A stretch of 64,000 bases of DNA from CAWDMC01 sp963803295. Its GTDB lineage: Bacteria; Acidobacteriota; Terriglobia; UBA7540. A program made the translations under genes and the position numbers. Shown here one piece after another: positions 41,557 through 50,732 of the stretch (positions within the stretch are counted from its first letter, which is position 1; each line of letters opens with the position of its first letter). The notes under the pieces were generated by a model, which did not search any database, was not told where the DNA came from, and saw nothing but the letters and a program-made list of their open reading frames with translations. The stretch covers positions 62,001-126,000 of the forward strand of contig CAWDMC010000016.1 of the NCBI GenBank assembly GCA_963803295.1, written 5' to 3'.

Positions 41557-42858
41557 TTATAGCTTCAGCACGTTGTGGGTCAGGCACACCAGAGCCCATT
41601 CCCCCCGCACCTTCTCCATCCCCCGCAGCAGAAACTGCCGGAACCCACGCCCTTGCTTGATCTGCCCGAAGACCGGCTCCACCATCGCCTTACGCGCCGC
41701 GTACACCGCCGCTCCCGCCTTCGTCTTGATCTTGCGCTTCATCCGCTCCACCCGCGTCGCGTCTTTGGGTAGCGGCCCGCGCGGGCAAGGCCGACGATGC
41801 TCACCATGCTTTTGTTTCCCCGTGGCGATGTAAGCCTCGATCTTCTGCTCCGGCTTCGCCGCCGATTCTAAGTACTCCAGATTCGTCTCCGAGCAGTAAC
41901 CACTGTCCGCCAGGATCGCTTCCGGCCTCTGCCCGGACTGTTGCTCCATCACTTCCACCATCGGCTGCACGTGCTTCTTGTCGTTCGTCGCTGGCGTCAC
42001 CCTCTGTCCCACGATCAGCTGCAGCATCGGTTCCACTGCGGCCTGCGCATTGTAACCCTGCACGAAGCCATCGGCGCCCATCATGATCCGCGATTCTGCA
42101 TCGGTAAAATTGTATTGATCCTTCTCCGCCGGCTTGGTGGCCTTCACTTCTTCCGCCGGCTTCCCCTCCGCCTTCGCCTCCTCCCGCGCCCGCTCTTCCA
42201 AAGCCCGCTTCGCCATCCGGATCTTCTGCAGCCGCGTCTCCCGACGCTGTAACTCCGCTGGCAAGTCCTCACCGCTCTTCCCTGTTCCCCTCCGGCCGTC
42301 TTCTTCCTGGTCGGCCGCTTCCGCCTGCTCCAGCAGGGCTTTCACTTCCGCGCGGAGCTGTTTCTCCTTCTCCTTCATCCGCCCGTAGCTCATGGCTTTG
42401 TGCTTGCTGGCATTGGCCTTCACCTTAGTCCCATCCAACGCCACCCGCCCCAGTTTCATCGCCCCCGCTTCCAGGCTGATCTTTAACACCTGCTCAAACA
42501 GCCCTTCCAAAGCCTCCAAGTGGATCTTGCGAAAGTCGGAGATCGTACGAAAATCCGGCTCGTTGCCGGCCGCCAACACCTTGAACGAGATATCCTCCTG
42601 CAAGCGCTTCTGAATCTTGCGTGAGCTGAACACCCCGACACTGTAGGCGTAGATCAGCAATTTCGTCATCAGGCGAGGATCGTACGGCGGCTGTCCTCGC
42701 AGTTCCTCCTGGTAGAGAGCTTCGATGGCCGACAGGTCCAACTGGTCCACCACGTCACTGACGAAGTACACCAAGTGGTTTTCTGGCAGCCAATCGCGCA
42801 AACTCGGGGGTAACAAGAGGTCTTGATCAGGTTGGTAAGGCCGGTACGCTTTGCCCAT
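41557..42858 (-). CDS. IS1182-family transposase
   Basis: A 433-residue DDE transposase: N-terminal DUF772 region with YDPRLMTKLLIYAYSVGVFS and DFRTISDFRKIH, then the first catalytic Asp in ALDGTKVKANASKHKAMS, the second in ILADSGYCSETNLEYLE and the Glu in MVEPVFGQIKQGRGF. It ends HNVLKL, slightly short against relatives, with the stop codon at the junction with the CZB gene. The coding part is intact. It splits the CZB gene. Confidence 0.9.
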   Translation of the reverse strand: MGKAYRPYQPDQDLLLPPSLRDWLPENHLVYFVSDVVDQLDLSAIEALYQEELRGQPPYDPRLMTKLLIYAYSVGVFSSRKIQKRLQEDISFKVLAAGNEPDFRTISDFRKIHLEALEGLFEQVLKISLEAGAMKLGRVALDGTKVKANASKHKAMSYGRMKEKEKQLRAEVKALLEQAEAADQEEDGRRGTGKSGEDLPAELQRRETRLQKIRMAKRALEERAREEAKAEGKPAEEVKATKPAEKDQYNFTDAESRIMMGADGFVQGYNAQAAVEPMLQLIVGQRVTPATNDKKHVQPMVEVMEQQSGQRPEAILADSGYCSETNLEYLESAAKPEQKIEAYIATGKQKHGEHRRPCPRGPLPKDATRVERMKRKIKTKAGAAVYAARKAMVEPVFGQIKQGRGFRQFLLRGMEKVRGEWALVCLTHNVLKL

Positions 42859-42903
42859 GACGCACGATGACCCGACCTGCTTCGGCTGTCGAGATATATT
42901 TCT

Positions 42904-43018
42904 CAGACAGACTCCTAGCAGGAATATCGAACTTTCCGCTGCCGATTGCGGCTCTCAGCCGAGCCTTCCATGATGCGTGGGCAGCAATGGCGGTCTGCAG
43001 CATGTCGGGATTCACCAT
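42904..43018 (-). pseudogene. CZB-domain protein, N-terminal fragment
   Basis: MVNPDMLQTAIAAHASWKAR followed by LRAAIGSGKFDIPARS is the first helix of the CZB fold with its His ligand. GGAAGGAG precedes the ATG at 43018. After about 38 residues the frame runs into element sequence. With the fragment at 41297-41556 it would give a free-standing CZB protein of about 125 residues. Confidence 0.75.
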
Positions 43019-43469
43019 ATTCGTGCTCCTTCCAGCAAAAGCGCTAAGAGTGGCCGAGCGCGCGGGTTAGCCGCGTTCTTACAGAAACGTATAATACCCT
43101 ATCTGTAATACACATGCCCGTACGAAGCTGGGGCAGTCGGTACAAACAAGCGCAGAAAACTCTCTACCCAATTGCTGCACTCTTATCCTATTCCCCTGAA
43201 GTTCTTTATGTATACAAGTAGACAGATGCGTACGCCTGCTAGTATTGACTTGCCGGTCTGGCGCTGATGCTTCGAGGTCCAAACTGAACAGCTCGCCTTT
43301 CGAAAGGAGAGCGTGCACGGAAGTATGGGTGTCCACTATACTACTAAACTTGAGGTGTTTGCGTGTCGCAGGTCCTTTTTGTGCCGCGATTTGGGGAATT
43401 CCCACGCCGTCGAGTGAAGGGCGGTCAGGATGGCGGTAATCGCCTGCGGCCAGGGGGCCGTCAGTTGGT
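43019..43469. other. Intergenic region without recognised gene
   Basis: About 450 bp upstream of both the CZB remnant and def. I see no tRNA, no family-matching frame and no mobile remnant. The part before 43470 should hold the def promoter. Confidence 0.4.
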
Positions 43470-43979
43470 ATGATCTATCCAATTGTTAAATATGGCAGAG
43501 AAGTCCTTGAAAAGCCCGCCGAGCCGGTGACGGTCTTTGATGCGAAGCTCGAAAAACTGGCCGCCGACATGTTTGAGACCATGTACGCCGCTAATGGCGT
43601 GGGATTGGCCGCGCCGCAGATCGGAATTTCCCAAAAGCTCTGCGTCATCGACGCTTCGCTGGGCGAGGATCCCAAGCAGAAGCTGGTGCTCGCTAATCCG
43701 GTGATCGTCGCCGCCGAAGGCCGGCAGAATTTGGAAGAGGGATGCCTCAGCTTGCCGGACTTTCGGGCTGACACGGCACGCGCCAACCGCGTGACAGTGC
43801 GCGCCCAAAATGTGCGTGGCGAGGAGTTTACCATGACCGGCGAAGGGCTCCTGGCGCGTGCCTTCCTCCACGAGACCGATCACCTGAACGGGATCCTGTT
43901 TATACAGCACCTGACCCGGCTGAAGCGAGACTCCATCAAGCGGAAAGTACGGAGAATGGCGAGAGCGGGGGAGTGGTGA
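43470..43979 (+). CDS. def: Peptide deformylase
   Basis: A 169-residue metalloenzyme removing formyl groups from nascent proteins. The three family motifs are present in order: GVGLAAPQIG, EGCLSLP (metal Cys) and HETDHLNG (metal His pair and catalytic Glu). The start MIYPIVKYGREVLEKPAEPV is typical. It is followed by fmt and rsmB, the common def-fmt-rsmB order, after a repeat-bearing gap. Confidence 0.97.
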   Translation: MIYPIVKYGREVLEKPAEPVTVFDAKLEKLAADMFETMYAANGVGLAAPQIGISQKLCVIDASLGEDPKQKLVLANPVIVAAEGRQNLEEGCLSLPDFRADTARANRVTVRAQNVRGEEFTMTGEGLLARAFLHETDHLNGILFIQHLTRLKRDSIKRKVRRMARAGEW

Positions 43980-43993
43980 CATCGGCCCGCTTC

Positions 43994-44122
43994 TAAGTTA
44001 TGAGTTATGAGTTCTGAATTATGAATTATAAGTTATGAACGATAAGTTGCAACAGGGGCGATTTGAGGGCCGCCAGGAAAACGCGATGGACGCTATTTAA
44101 CTCATAACTTATAACTTATAAC
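43994..44122. repeat. AT-rich fold-back repeat between def and fmt
   Basis: A perfect 14-base inverted repeat, TAAGTTATGAGTTA (43994-44007) and TAACTCATAACTTA (44098-44111), flanked by further imperfect TTATGAGTTATGA / TATAACTTATAAC units. The AT content is far above that of the neighbours. The central 70 bases are of normal composition. Such units look like a small non-autonomous or slippage-derived repeat; no gene is inside. Confidence 0.6.
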
Positions 44123-44160
44123 TGTCACGCCATAAGCGCAACGACCGATTGCGGATGAAT

Positions 44161-45105
44161 ATGCGCCTTTTCTTCGCAGGCACGCCCGGATTTGCCGTTC
44201 CCACCCTGGAAAAGCTGGCCACCAAACACGAGATTGAGTTGGTCATAACCAATCCCGACGAGCCCAGCGGGCGATCGTACTCGTTGAAACCGCCGCCCGT
44301 TAGGGTCGCCGCCGAACAGGCAGGTTTGCAGGTCTACCAGCCTGCCAAGCTGAAGGATTCCGCGGTGCGCGAATTCCTGAGCCAGAGCCAGTCTCGCCCG
44401 GACGCGATGATCGTCGTTGCCTACGGCCACATTCTGCCGCGATGGATGCTCGACCTGCCGCGGCTAGGGTGCCTGAACGTGCACGCATCTTTGCTGCCCA
44501 GGTACCGAGGAGCTGCGCCTATCGCCTGGGCGATCGTTCGCGGCGAGACGGTCACCGGCATCACCGCCATGCAGATCGATGCGGGGCTCGACACGGGCGA
44601 TATCCTGCTGCAGCGCGAAACGGCAATCGCCGCCGACGATACCACCGAGACACTCTCGGCTCGGCTGAGTTTGATGGGCGCAGAAGTGATGCTGGAAACG
44701 TTGGAGAAACTGGAACGTGGAGAAATCAGGCCACATCCTCAGGATCATAGCCAGGCCACCCTCGCGCCGATCCTCAAAAAGGAAGACGGCCGCATACACT
44801 GGCGCATGGGCGCCCTGGAAATCGAGCGGCGCGTGCGCGGACTGCAGCCGTGGCCTGGCGCTTACACGAGCTTTCGGGGCAAGAACCTTCGCCTGTGGGC
44901 TGTTGCCCCCTGCACTTCCCCTCCGGTGGCGGATGCGGCGCCCGGAGCGCTCTCGGTTGAAGGAGATCGGCTGCTGGTGGATTGCGGATGCGGTACCCGC
45001 ATCGAGCTGCGCGAAGTGCAACTGGAAGGGCGAAAGCGGCTGCGGGTCCGCGATTTTCTGAACGGGGTGCGGATCGCGCCAGCTGAAAAATTGGGAGAAC
45101 AATGA
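44161..45105 (+). CDS. fmt: Methionyl-tRNA formyltransferase
   Basis: A 314-residue enzyme formylating initiator Met-tRNA. It opens MRLFFAGTPGFAVPTLEKLA; the formyl-THF site has HASLLPRYRGAAPIAWAIVR and DAGLDTGDIL; the C-terminal tRNA-binding domain begins near RRVRGLQPWPGAYTSF. The ATG at 44161 is chosen for homology, since upstream in-frame TTG and ATG codons have no better signal. It overlaps rsmB by four bases. Confidence 0.95.
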   Translation: MRLFFAGTPGFAVPTLEKLATKHEIELVITNPDEPSGRSYSLKPPPVRVAAEQAGLQVYQPAKLKDSAVREFLSQSQSRPDAMIVVAYGHILPRWMLDLPRLGCLNVHASLLPRYRGAAPIAWAIVRGETVTGITAMQIDAGLDTGDILLQRETAIAADDTTETLSARLSLMGAEVMLETLEKLERGEIRPHPQDHSQATLAPILKKEDGRIHWRMGALEIERRVRGLQPWPGAYTSFRGKNLRLWAVAPCTSPPVADAAPGALSVEGDRLLVDCGCGTRIELREVQLEGRKRLRVRDFLNGVRIAPAEKLGEQ

Positions 45106-46463
45106 AGCCGGCTCCGCAGGTTTCGCCCGCCAGAGCAGCCGCCTATCACATTCTGCTTAGTGTCGATTCGGGAAAATCCTTCGCCATAGACCTGTTGCAG
45201 GCTGACGCCGTCGCCAGGCTCAGCGAATTGGATCGCCATTTGACTATGGAGCTGGTGATGGGCGTGCTCCGCTGGCGGGGCGATCTCGATCGGGAGATCG
45301 AGCGGCTTTCGGGCAAAGCACTTTCCCGCTTTGATGCGGAACTCGTGGCGATCCTGCGGCTGGGGATCTATCAAATCCGCCATCTCACCAAGATTCCCAA
45401 ATGGGCGGCGGTGAATGAGTCGGTAGAGTTGACCAGGCTAGCGCGGAAGCGCTCGGCCGCCGGGCTGGTGAATGCAGTTCTGCGCAAATCCGGGCCGCTC
45501 GTCGATCCCGGGCTAGACGGTGCGAGGCTGGCAGCCGTCCGTCGCTCCGTCCCCTCGTGGCTGCTGGATCGTTGGAGCGCGCACTTTGGGGCGGAGGCGG
45601 CGGGGCGGCTGGCACAGGCAAGTGTCGAGACGCCGGCGACAACATTGCGGATCGTCGGAGGGTCCACTCGCGATGAAGTCCAGACTGCGCTTGGAGCCGA
45701 AGGGATCACCAGCGCGCCGATGGCCTACGCCGAGAGGGCGCTCGCGGTCGAATCGGGGGACGTGACCGCAAGCGCGGCTTATCGCCAGGGCTTGATCCGG
45801 ATTCAGGATCAAGCTTCACAGCTTGTGGGTGATCTGGTGCGGTCGGCGGCGGGTGATCGCGTCCTCGACTTGTGTGCGGCGCCCGGCGGCAAGGCTTCGC
45901 AGTTTGCCGAGCGTCTTGGCTCCGGGGGCCTGCTGGTAGCGGGCGACTTGAGCGCGCGACGGCTGGCCACGATCTCGGGGCTCCTTAGCGGCAAATCAAG
46001 GGTGGCTTGCTGTCCGCCGAATCTGGTTCGGCTGGACGCCCGCCGCCCCTTGCCCTTCGCCGCTGTCTTTGATCGCGTTCTGGTGGACGCGCCGTGTTCC
46101 GGAACCGGGACGTTGGCGCGCAATCCGGAAATCAAATGGCGGCTCCAGCTTGACGACATTCCACGGCTGGCCGAAACGCAAGTAGCAATCCTCGCTAATG
46201 CGCTGGATGCGCTCGCGCCCGGAGGACGGCTGGTCTATGCGACCTGTTCGCTTGAACCGGAAGAGAATGAGGGCGTGGTCGAAGAGGTGCTCGCTCAGTC
46301 GCCGCGATGGCGTCTGATGAATCGCGAGGAATTGATGCGAGAATTCCCACGACTCGAGCCTCTGTTTGATTCCCATGGTTACTTCCGCACTCGGCCGGAT
46401 CGTGACAGGATGGACGGATTTTTTGCCGCGGTACTCGTATCCACCGCGGGAGCGGGTGCTTGA
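45102..46463 (+). CDS. rsmB: 16S rRNA (cytosine-967-C5) methyltransferase RsmB
   Basis: A 453-residue protein. The N-terminal NusB-like domain (SPARAAAYHILLSVDSGKSF, then LDRHLTMELVMGVLRWRGDL) is followed by the SAM-dependent domain with VLDLCAAPGGKASQFAERL, the catalytic DAPCSGTGTLARNPEIKW and YATCSLEPEENE. It methylates C967 of 16S rRNA. Translation is coupled to fmt by an ATGA overlap. Confidence 0.95.
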   Translation: MKPAPQVSPARAAAYHILLSVDSGKSFAIDLLQADAVARLSELDRHLTMELVMGVLRWRGDLDREIERLSGKALSRFDAELVAILRLGIYQIRHLTKIPKWAAVNESVELTRLARKRSAAGLVNAVLRKSGPLVDPGLDGARLAAVRRSVPSWLLDRWSAHFGAEAAGRLAQASVETPATTLRIVGGSTRDEVQTALGAEGITSAPMAYAERALAVESGDVTASAAYRQGLIRIQDQASQLVGDLVRSAAGDRVLDLCAAPGGKASQFAERLGSGGLLVAGDLSARRLATISGLLSGKSRVACCPPNLVRLDARRPLPFAAVFDRVLVDAPCSGTGTLARNPEIKWRLQLDDIPRLAETQVAILANALDALAPGGRLVYATCSLEPEENEGVVEEVLAQSPRWRLMNREELMREFPRLEPLFDSHGYFRTRPDRDRMDGFFAAVLVSTAGAGA

Positions 46464-46504
46464 GTGGCGAACGTTAGCTCACCTATAATATCGGCAGGTG
46501 ACCC

Positions 46505-46816
46505 ATGACCTCGACCGTTCAGGACAAGCTCGGATCGGTTGGCGACCTTTGCCGAAAGCACCGGGTGCGACGCTTGGCCCTGTTTGGTTCCGGCGTGTCA
46601 GATGGTTTCGACCCGGCTTCCAGCGTCCTTGACTCGTTGGTGGAGTTTCAGCTCATGCAACCGGCAGAGCACGCTGACAGCTACTTCAACCTGGAAGAAG
46701 ACTTACGCCTTCTCTTGGGTGTTCCTATTGACCTCGTCGAACCCGGATCGATTCGGAATCCCTATTTTCGACAGGCGGTTGAGCAGAGTCAGGTGGTGCT
46801 CTTTGAAGCCGCTTGA
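46505..46816 (+). CDS. MNT-type nucleotidyltransferase, degenerate active site
   Basis: A 103-residue minimal nucleotidyltransferase (MntA antitoxin family). The motif normally reads GS-x9/10-D-x-D; here it is FGSGVSDGFDPASSVLDSLV, so the first Asp is Val. The later LLGVPIDLVEPGSIRN matches the family. MntA AMPylates its HEPN partner, so loss of an Asp suggests reduced activity. Its end overlaps the HEPN remnant by 14 bp, as in intact pairs. Confidence 0.75.
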   Translation: MTSTVQDKLGSVGDLCRKHRVRRLALFGSGVSDGFDPASSVLDSLVEFQLMQPAEHADSYFNLEEDLRLLLGVPIDLVEPGSIRNPYFRQAVEQSQVVLFEAA

Positions 46817-47166
46817 ACTGCGTACGTACCTCTACGATATCGCCCAAGCTTGTGATCTGCTGATTCAGTTCATATTTGGCAAGACACTCAAGGATTACTC
46901 ATCCGACGCTCTGTTGCGCTCCGCTGTCGAGCGTCAGTTTGAGATTATCGGTGAAGCCCTGAACCGGGCGTTGCGCCTCGATTCGAACCTGGCTTATCAG
47001 ATCAGCGATACCCGCCGGATTTATCTCCTTTCGCAATCGGCTCATTCACGGTTACGCTTCGACCTCCGACGAGGTGGTCTGGGGTGTAGTAGAGCTAAGC
47101 CTGCCTAGGCTCCATCAGGAAGTTGGCAGATTGCTGAGCGAGCCTGACGCAGATCCTGCTGACTGA
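46803..47166 (+). pseudogene. HEPN toxin gene, frameshifted before the RNase motif
   Basis: The frame from TTG 46803 reads ELRTYLYDIAQACDLLIQFI and RSAVERQFEIIGEALNRALR up to DTRRI, the HEPN four-helix fold. It then leaves the family and stops at 47108. The next frame carries on with FRNRLIHGY (the R-x4-H RNase motif) and EVVWGVVELSLPRLHQEVGR to a stop at 47166. An extra T near 47020-47022 explains the shift. The toxin is therefore broken at its catalytic motif. Confidence 0.75.
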
Positions 47167-47254
47167 CCGGCTCCTGAGTTACGCAAAAAGCCGCGGACCT
47201 GAAGGCCAGGTCCACCCTACCCGGTCGTTTTTCAAAATCAGCTATAATCCCCAC

Positions 47255-48643
47255 ATGCGCTACAACAACATTCTCGAGGCCATCGGGCACACACCGTTGG
47301 TGAAGCTGAACCGCATTACCCGAGGATCTCCCGCTGAGGTTTACGCCAAATGCGACTACTTGAATCCCGGCGGTAGCGTGAAGGATCGTATCGGGATTGC
47401 CATGTTGGACGAGGCCGAGCGCAAAGAACAGCTCAGGCCCGGCGGGACCATCGTTGAAGGGACCAGCGGCAATACTGGCATGGGACTGGCGCTGGTCGCG
47501 ATCATCCGAGGCTACAAAGCCATTTTCACCATGACCGACAAGCAATCGAAGGAGAAGGTGGATCTGCTGAAGGCCATGGGCGCCGAGGTGATCGTCTGCC
47601 CGACTGCTGTTCCCCCGGACGATCCACGCAGCTACCATCAGGTGGTGGAGAAACTGGCACATGATATTCCTAATTCCTATCACCCGAACCAGTACATGAA
47701 CCCGGCCAATCCGGAGTGTCACTATCGTACGACGGGTCCCGAGATCTGGGAGGACTCGGAGGGCCGCATTACGCACTTTGTCTGCGGCATGGGAACCGGC
47801 GGGACCATTACCGGCGTAGGACGCTTTCTCAAGGAGCAGAATCCCGCCATCAAGGTGATCGGCTCGGATCCGTTCGGTTCGATTTTGCACGACTTCTTTT
47901 ACAAGGGGGTGGTCAGCAAGGCTGAGACCTACAAGGTGGAAGGCATCGGCGAGGACTTCTTCCCGGCCGCCCTCGACTTCAGCGTGATCGACGACATCGT
48001 GCAAGTGAGCGATAAGGATAGCTTCCTCTGGACCCGCCGCCTGGCGCGTCTCGAAGGCATTTTTGCAGGCGGCTCAGCGGGTACTGCGATCGCCGGCGCT
48101 TTGCAGGTAATGCCCTCGCTCAAGCCGGGCGACTTCATGGTGATTTTTATTCCCGATACCGGGGCGCGCTACCTCTCGAAGATCTATAACAACGAGTGGA
48201 TGCGCGACAACCGGTACCTCGAATCGCAGATCCGGCTCAGTGTCGCCGATGTGGTAGAGACTAAGACGATGGTCCGCCAGACCGGACCGCTGGTGACCGT
48301 AGCGCCATCCGATACCATCGCGGGGGCGCTCGAACGGATGCAGGCGCACGATTTCTCCCAACTTCCCGTGTTCGAAAAGGGTGCTCCCGTGGGCGCGCTC
48401 TATGAAGATGACATCCTCAGCTTGGCGCTCGAAGGCAAAGACCTGAAAAAACTTGTGGTTCGTGAAGCGATGGGTCCGAGCTTTCCGGTGCTGCCGCCGG
48501 CGGCGTCTGTGGATCAGGTAACGGCATGCCTCAACCGAGATTGCCCGGCAGTCTTTGTCGAGATGGGCGGCGGCCATTATGAGATCCTGACCAAGTACGA
48601 TCTGTTCCAGGCGGTCACGAGGCTTGTAGAACAGGAAGGTTAG
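47255..48643 (+). CDS. Cystathionine beta-synthase
   Basis: A 462-residue PLP enzyme. The catalytic domain has GHTPLVKLNRI, the PLP Lys in NPGGSVKDRIG, EGTSGNTGMGLAL, and the phosphate-binding CGMGTGGTITGVGR. Two CBS domains (about 335-460, starting VADVVETKTMVRQTGPLVTV) close it. It condenses serine with homocysteine or makes cysteine from O-acetylserine; the CBS pair and PDTGARYLSKIYNNEWM favour cystathionine beta-synthase. Single gene with a 150-bp leader gap. Confidence 0.9.
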   Translation: MRYNNILEAIGHTPLVKLNRITRGSPAEVYAKCDYLNPGGSVKDRIGIAMLDEAERKEQLRPGGTIVEGTSGNTGMGLALVAIIRGYKAIFTMTDKQSKEKVDLLKAMGAEVIVCPTAVPPDDPRSYHQVVEKLAHDIPNSYHPNQYMNPANPECHYRTTGPEIWEDSEGRITHFVCGMGTGGTITGVGRFLKEQNPAIKVIGSDPFGSILHDFFYKGVVSKAETYKVEGIGEDFFPAALDFSVIDDIVQVSDKDSFLWTRRLARLEGIFAGGSAGTAIAGALQVMPSLKPGDFMVIFIPDTGARYLSKIYNNEWMRDNRYLESQIRLSVADVVETKTMVRQTGPLVTVAPSDTIAGALERMQAHDFSQLPVFEKGAPVGALYEDDILSLALEGKDLKKLVVREAMGPSFPVLPPAASVDQVTACLNRDCPAVFVEMGGGHYEILTKYDLFQAVTRLVEQEG

Positions 48644-48689
48644 GGAAAGTGCTGGGAAGAAAGCAGAAAGCAGTAGAGAGGGATTAGCA

Positions 48690-49133
48690 ATGTTTGTGCC
48701 ACTGCTTATTTTCGCTTTGTTTGGGTGTATAGGATTATTTGCGGCATTGCGGCCTGAGGAATATACGCGCTATTTCTTGGCAGAATCCCAACGAAGGGCA
48801 CCATCTGGCAATCTCAAGGCGGTTTCGTCAATAGGTTGGGTGATCTTTTGCGGCTGCATAGCCGTCATCATAGCAATCGCCTTTCACAGCAAAATGGAAC
48901 GTTCTGGACCGGTTCTTGGGCCCTTGTTGTTCCTCGTTTGTGGTGGGGCATACGTGTGGTGGGGGGTTGGACTTCTGCGCAACCCCGAATCATTCCTCAA
49001 ACGAGCGAGCGGACCCTGGAACCGTCTTCCCGTGTGGGTAGTCAGAGGCTTCGGCTCGCTGCTGCTCTTCGGCGCGGTTGCCTTCTTGTATGGCTTCCTG
49101 TCTAGAATCAGAGTCTTGTTGCGGGTACCGTGA
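48690..49133 (+). CDS. Hypothetical four-helix membrane protein
   Basis: A 147-residue protein with hydrophobic segments at about residues 3-20, 48-65, 78-95 and 115-135 (FVPLLIFALFGCIGLFAALR, then IGWVIFCGCIAVIIAIAF and others). No charged residues or motifs point to a function and I do not recognise a family. An imperfect AGAGAGGGA lies before the ATG. Confidence 0.65.
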   Translation: MFVPLLIFALFGCIGLFAALRPEEYTRYFLAESQRRAPSGNLKAVSSIGWVIFCGCIAVIIAIAFHSKMERSGPVLGPLLFLVCGGAYVWWGVGLLRNPESFLKRASGPWNRLPVWVVRGFGSLLLFGAVAFLYGFLSRIRVLLRVP

Positions 49134-49151
49134 ATCCTGCCAGAGGACACC

Positions 49152-49236
49152 CTTTACCTTTAACCTTTACCTTTAACCTTTACCTTTAACCTTTACCTTT
49201 AACCTTTACCTTTAACCTTTACCTTTAACCTTTACC
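49152..49236. repeat. 13-bp tandem repeat, six exact units
   Basis: CTTTACCTTTAAC is repeated six times without error (49152-49229), followed by a partial unit. The minus-strand permease gene ends inside it: its stop codon (49225-49227) and last residues are made by repeat units. The perfect copies suggest recent slippage. Confidence 0.95.
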
Positions 49237-50592
49237 CTTACTCGCACTCCGCCACACATAGTACGCTGGCACTCCCATTAGAATGAGCAGTAGGCCCCAG
49301 CCAGACTCCTTCGGTCGCTCGACCAACGTATTCCCCACGAACCAAAGGGAAGCGAGCACAAACAGGATCGGAACCCAGGGATATGCCCATACACGGTAAG
49401 GCCTGGGGGCGTGGGGCGCCTTTAGGCGCAGGACGATTACGCCCAGTGCGGTGAGAGCATAAAAAATCCAGGCGGCGAAGATGCAGAAGGTAAAGAGCTG
49501 TTCGTAATTAGCGAGGCCGACCAGAAGCACTGCCCAGGCGGCCTGCACCAGCAGCGCCAGGTGGGGGGTGTGGAAGCGCGGATGTACCGCCGAGCACCAG
49601 CGGAAAAACAGGCCGTCCCGCGCCATCGCGTAATATACCCGCGCTCCTGCCAGAATCGAGCCGTTGGTCGATCCGAGTACGGCGATCACGATGGCCAGTG
49701 CCACTAGCTTCGCGCCCCAAGGCCCTAGAATGTGACTGGCGACGTCGGCTGCCACACGCGGCGAAGAGGCGATCTCAGGCAGGCTAAGCACGTGGTAGTA
49801 GACCAGGTTCATACCCACATAAATTGCCATTACGGCGAACGTCCCGAGCACCAGGGCTAAGGGCAGGTTGCGCTCCGGCTGACGAACTTCGCCAGCTGCG
49901 AAAGTGACATTGTTCCAACCCTCGTAAGCCCAAAGGGCCGCCACCATCGCCACTCCAAAAGCAGCGGGGAAGCTCGATCCGGCCGGGCGGGGCAGCGAAT
50001 GGACTCCACCGGCCGCTCCGTGGCGCGTGAGCAGATACCCGAGCGCAATCAAAGCGAGTACCAGCCCCAGGTTCAATCCGGTGAGAGCGGATTGAACGCG
50101 CCCGCCGTGCCGTACGCCGCGGTAATTGATCGCCGTCAGCACCACGATGGTCGCCGCGGCTATTGCTTTCTGCTGCCAGGCAGTGAAGGCAAAGAAGGTG
50201 CCCAGATACTGGGCCATGCCGACAGCCAAGGTGGAGATACCGCCGGTCTGCTGCACCAGGAACAGCATCCAGCCGCACAGGAAACTTGTCAGTGGTCCAT
50301 AGGCGGCGCGCAAGTAGACGTACTGCCCGCCGGCCTCCGGCATCATGGCGGCCAGTTCCGCGAAGGATACAGCTCCGAAGAGACTCAAAACTCCGGTTAC
50401 CAGCCACACCCCGAGCCCGGCGTGCGCTGTGCCCACCTCACGAGTGATCTCTGCCGGCACAATGAAGATGGCCGAGCCGATCATGATGCCAACAACAATA
50501 GCCGCAGCCTGCCAGGGTCCGAGAGCGCGAATGAGACGGGGTTGGTCCGCCTCGGAAGCCCGAGAACCAGCTAGGGCACTTTGGGGAGGCAT
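49225..50592 (-). CDS. APC-family amino acid permease
   Basis: A 455-residue transporter with twelve hydrophobic segments. The N-terminal helix is AAAIVVGIMIGSAIFIVPAE, the family GxG motif; SFAELAAMMPEAGGQYVYLR and FGVAMVAALWAYEGWNNVTF are typical of LAT-like exchangers. The Lys/Gly tail runs into the tandem repeat. The ATG at 50592 is chosen over an earlier frame start for homology. Confidence 0.9.
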   Translation of the reverse strand: MPPQSALAGSRASEADQPRLIRALGPWQAAAIVVGIMIGSAIFIVPAEITREVGTAHAGLGVWLVTGVLSLFGAVSFAELAAMMPEAGGQYVYLRAAYGPLTSFLCGWMLFLVQQTGGISTLAVGMAQYLGTFFAFTAWQQKAIAAATIVVLTAINYRGVRHGGRVQSALTGLNLGLVLALIALGYLLTRHGAAGGVHSLPRPAGSSFPAAFGVAMVAALWAYEGWNNVTFAAGEVRQPERNLPLALVLGTFAVMAIYVGMNLVYYHVLSLPEIASSPRVAADVASHILGPWGAKLVALAIVIAVLGSTNGSILAGARVYYAMARDGLFFRWCSAVHPRFHTPHLALLVQAAWAVLLVGLANYEQLFTFCIFAAWIFYALTALGVIVLRLKAPHAPRPYRVWAYPWVPILFVLASLWFVGNTLVERPKESGWGLLLILMGVPAYYVWRSASKGKG

Positions 50593-50732
50593 GCGCGAAC
50601 AATAAGGGAATTTGTGGCAGAGGTCAATCGGCGTTGTCCCATCCATTACGCCCATTGCGCCGGGCCACGCATCCGGGCGGCGCGTGCGCGTGGTAACATA
50701 GGAACCAGAATCACTGATCGGAGGAGGCGTGC

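Noticed and set aside
43079..43405. 108-codon minus-strand frame in the gap before def
   Set aside because: No family match, no ribosome-binding site and unlike neighbouring codon use.
47105..48004. 299-codon minus-strand frame
   Set aside because: Antisense shadow of the cystathionine beta-synthase gene.
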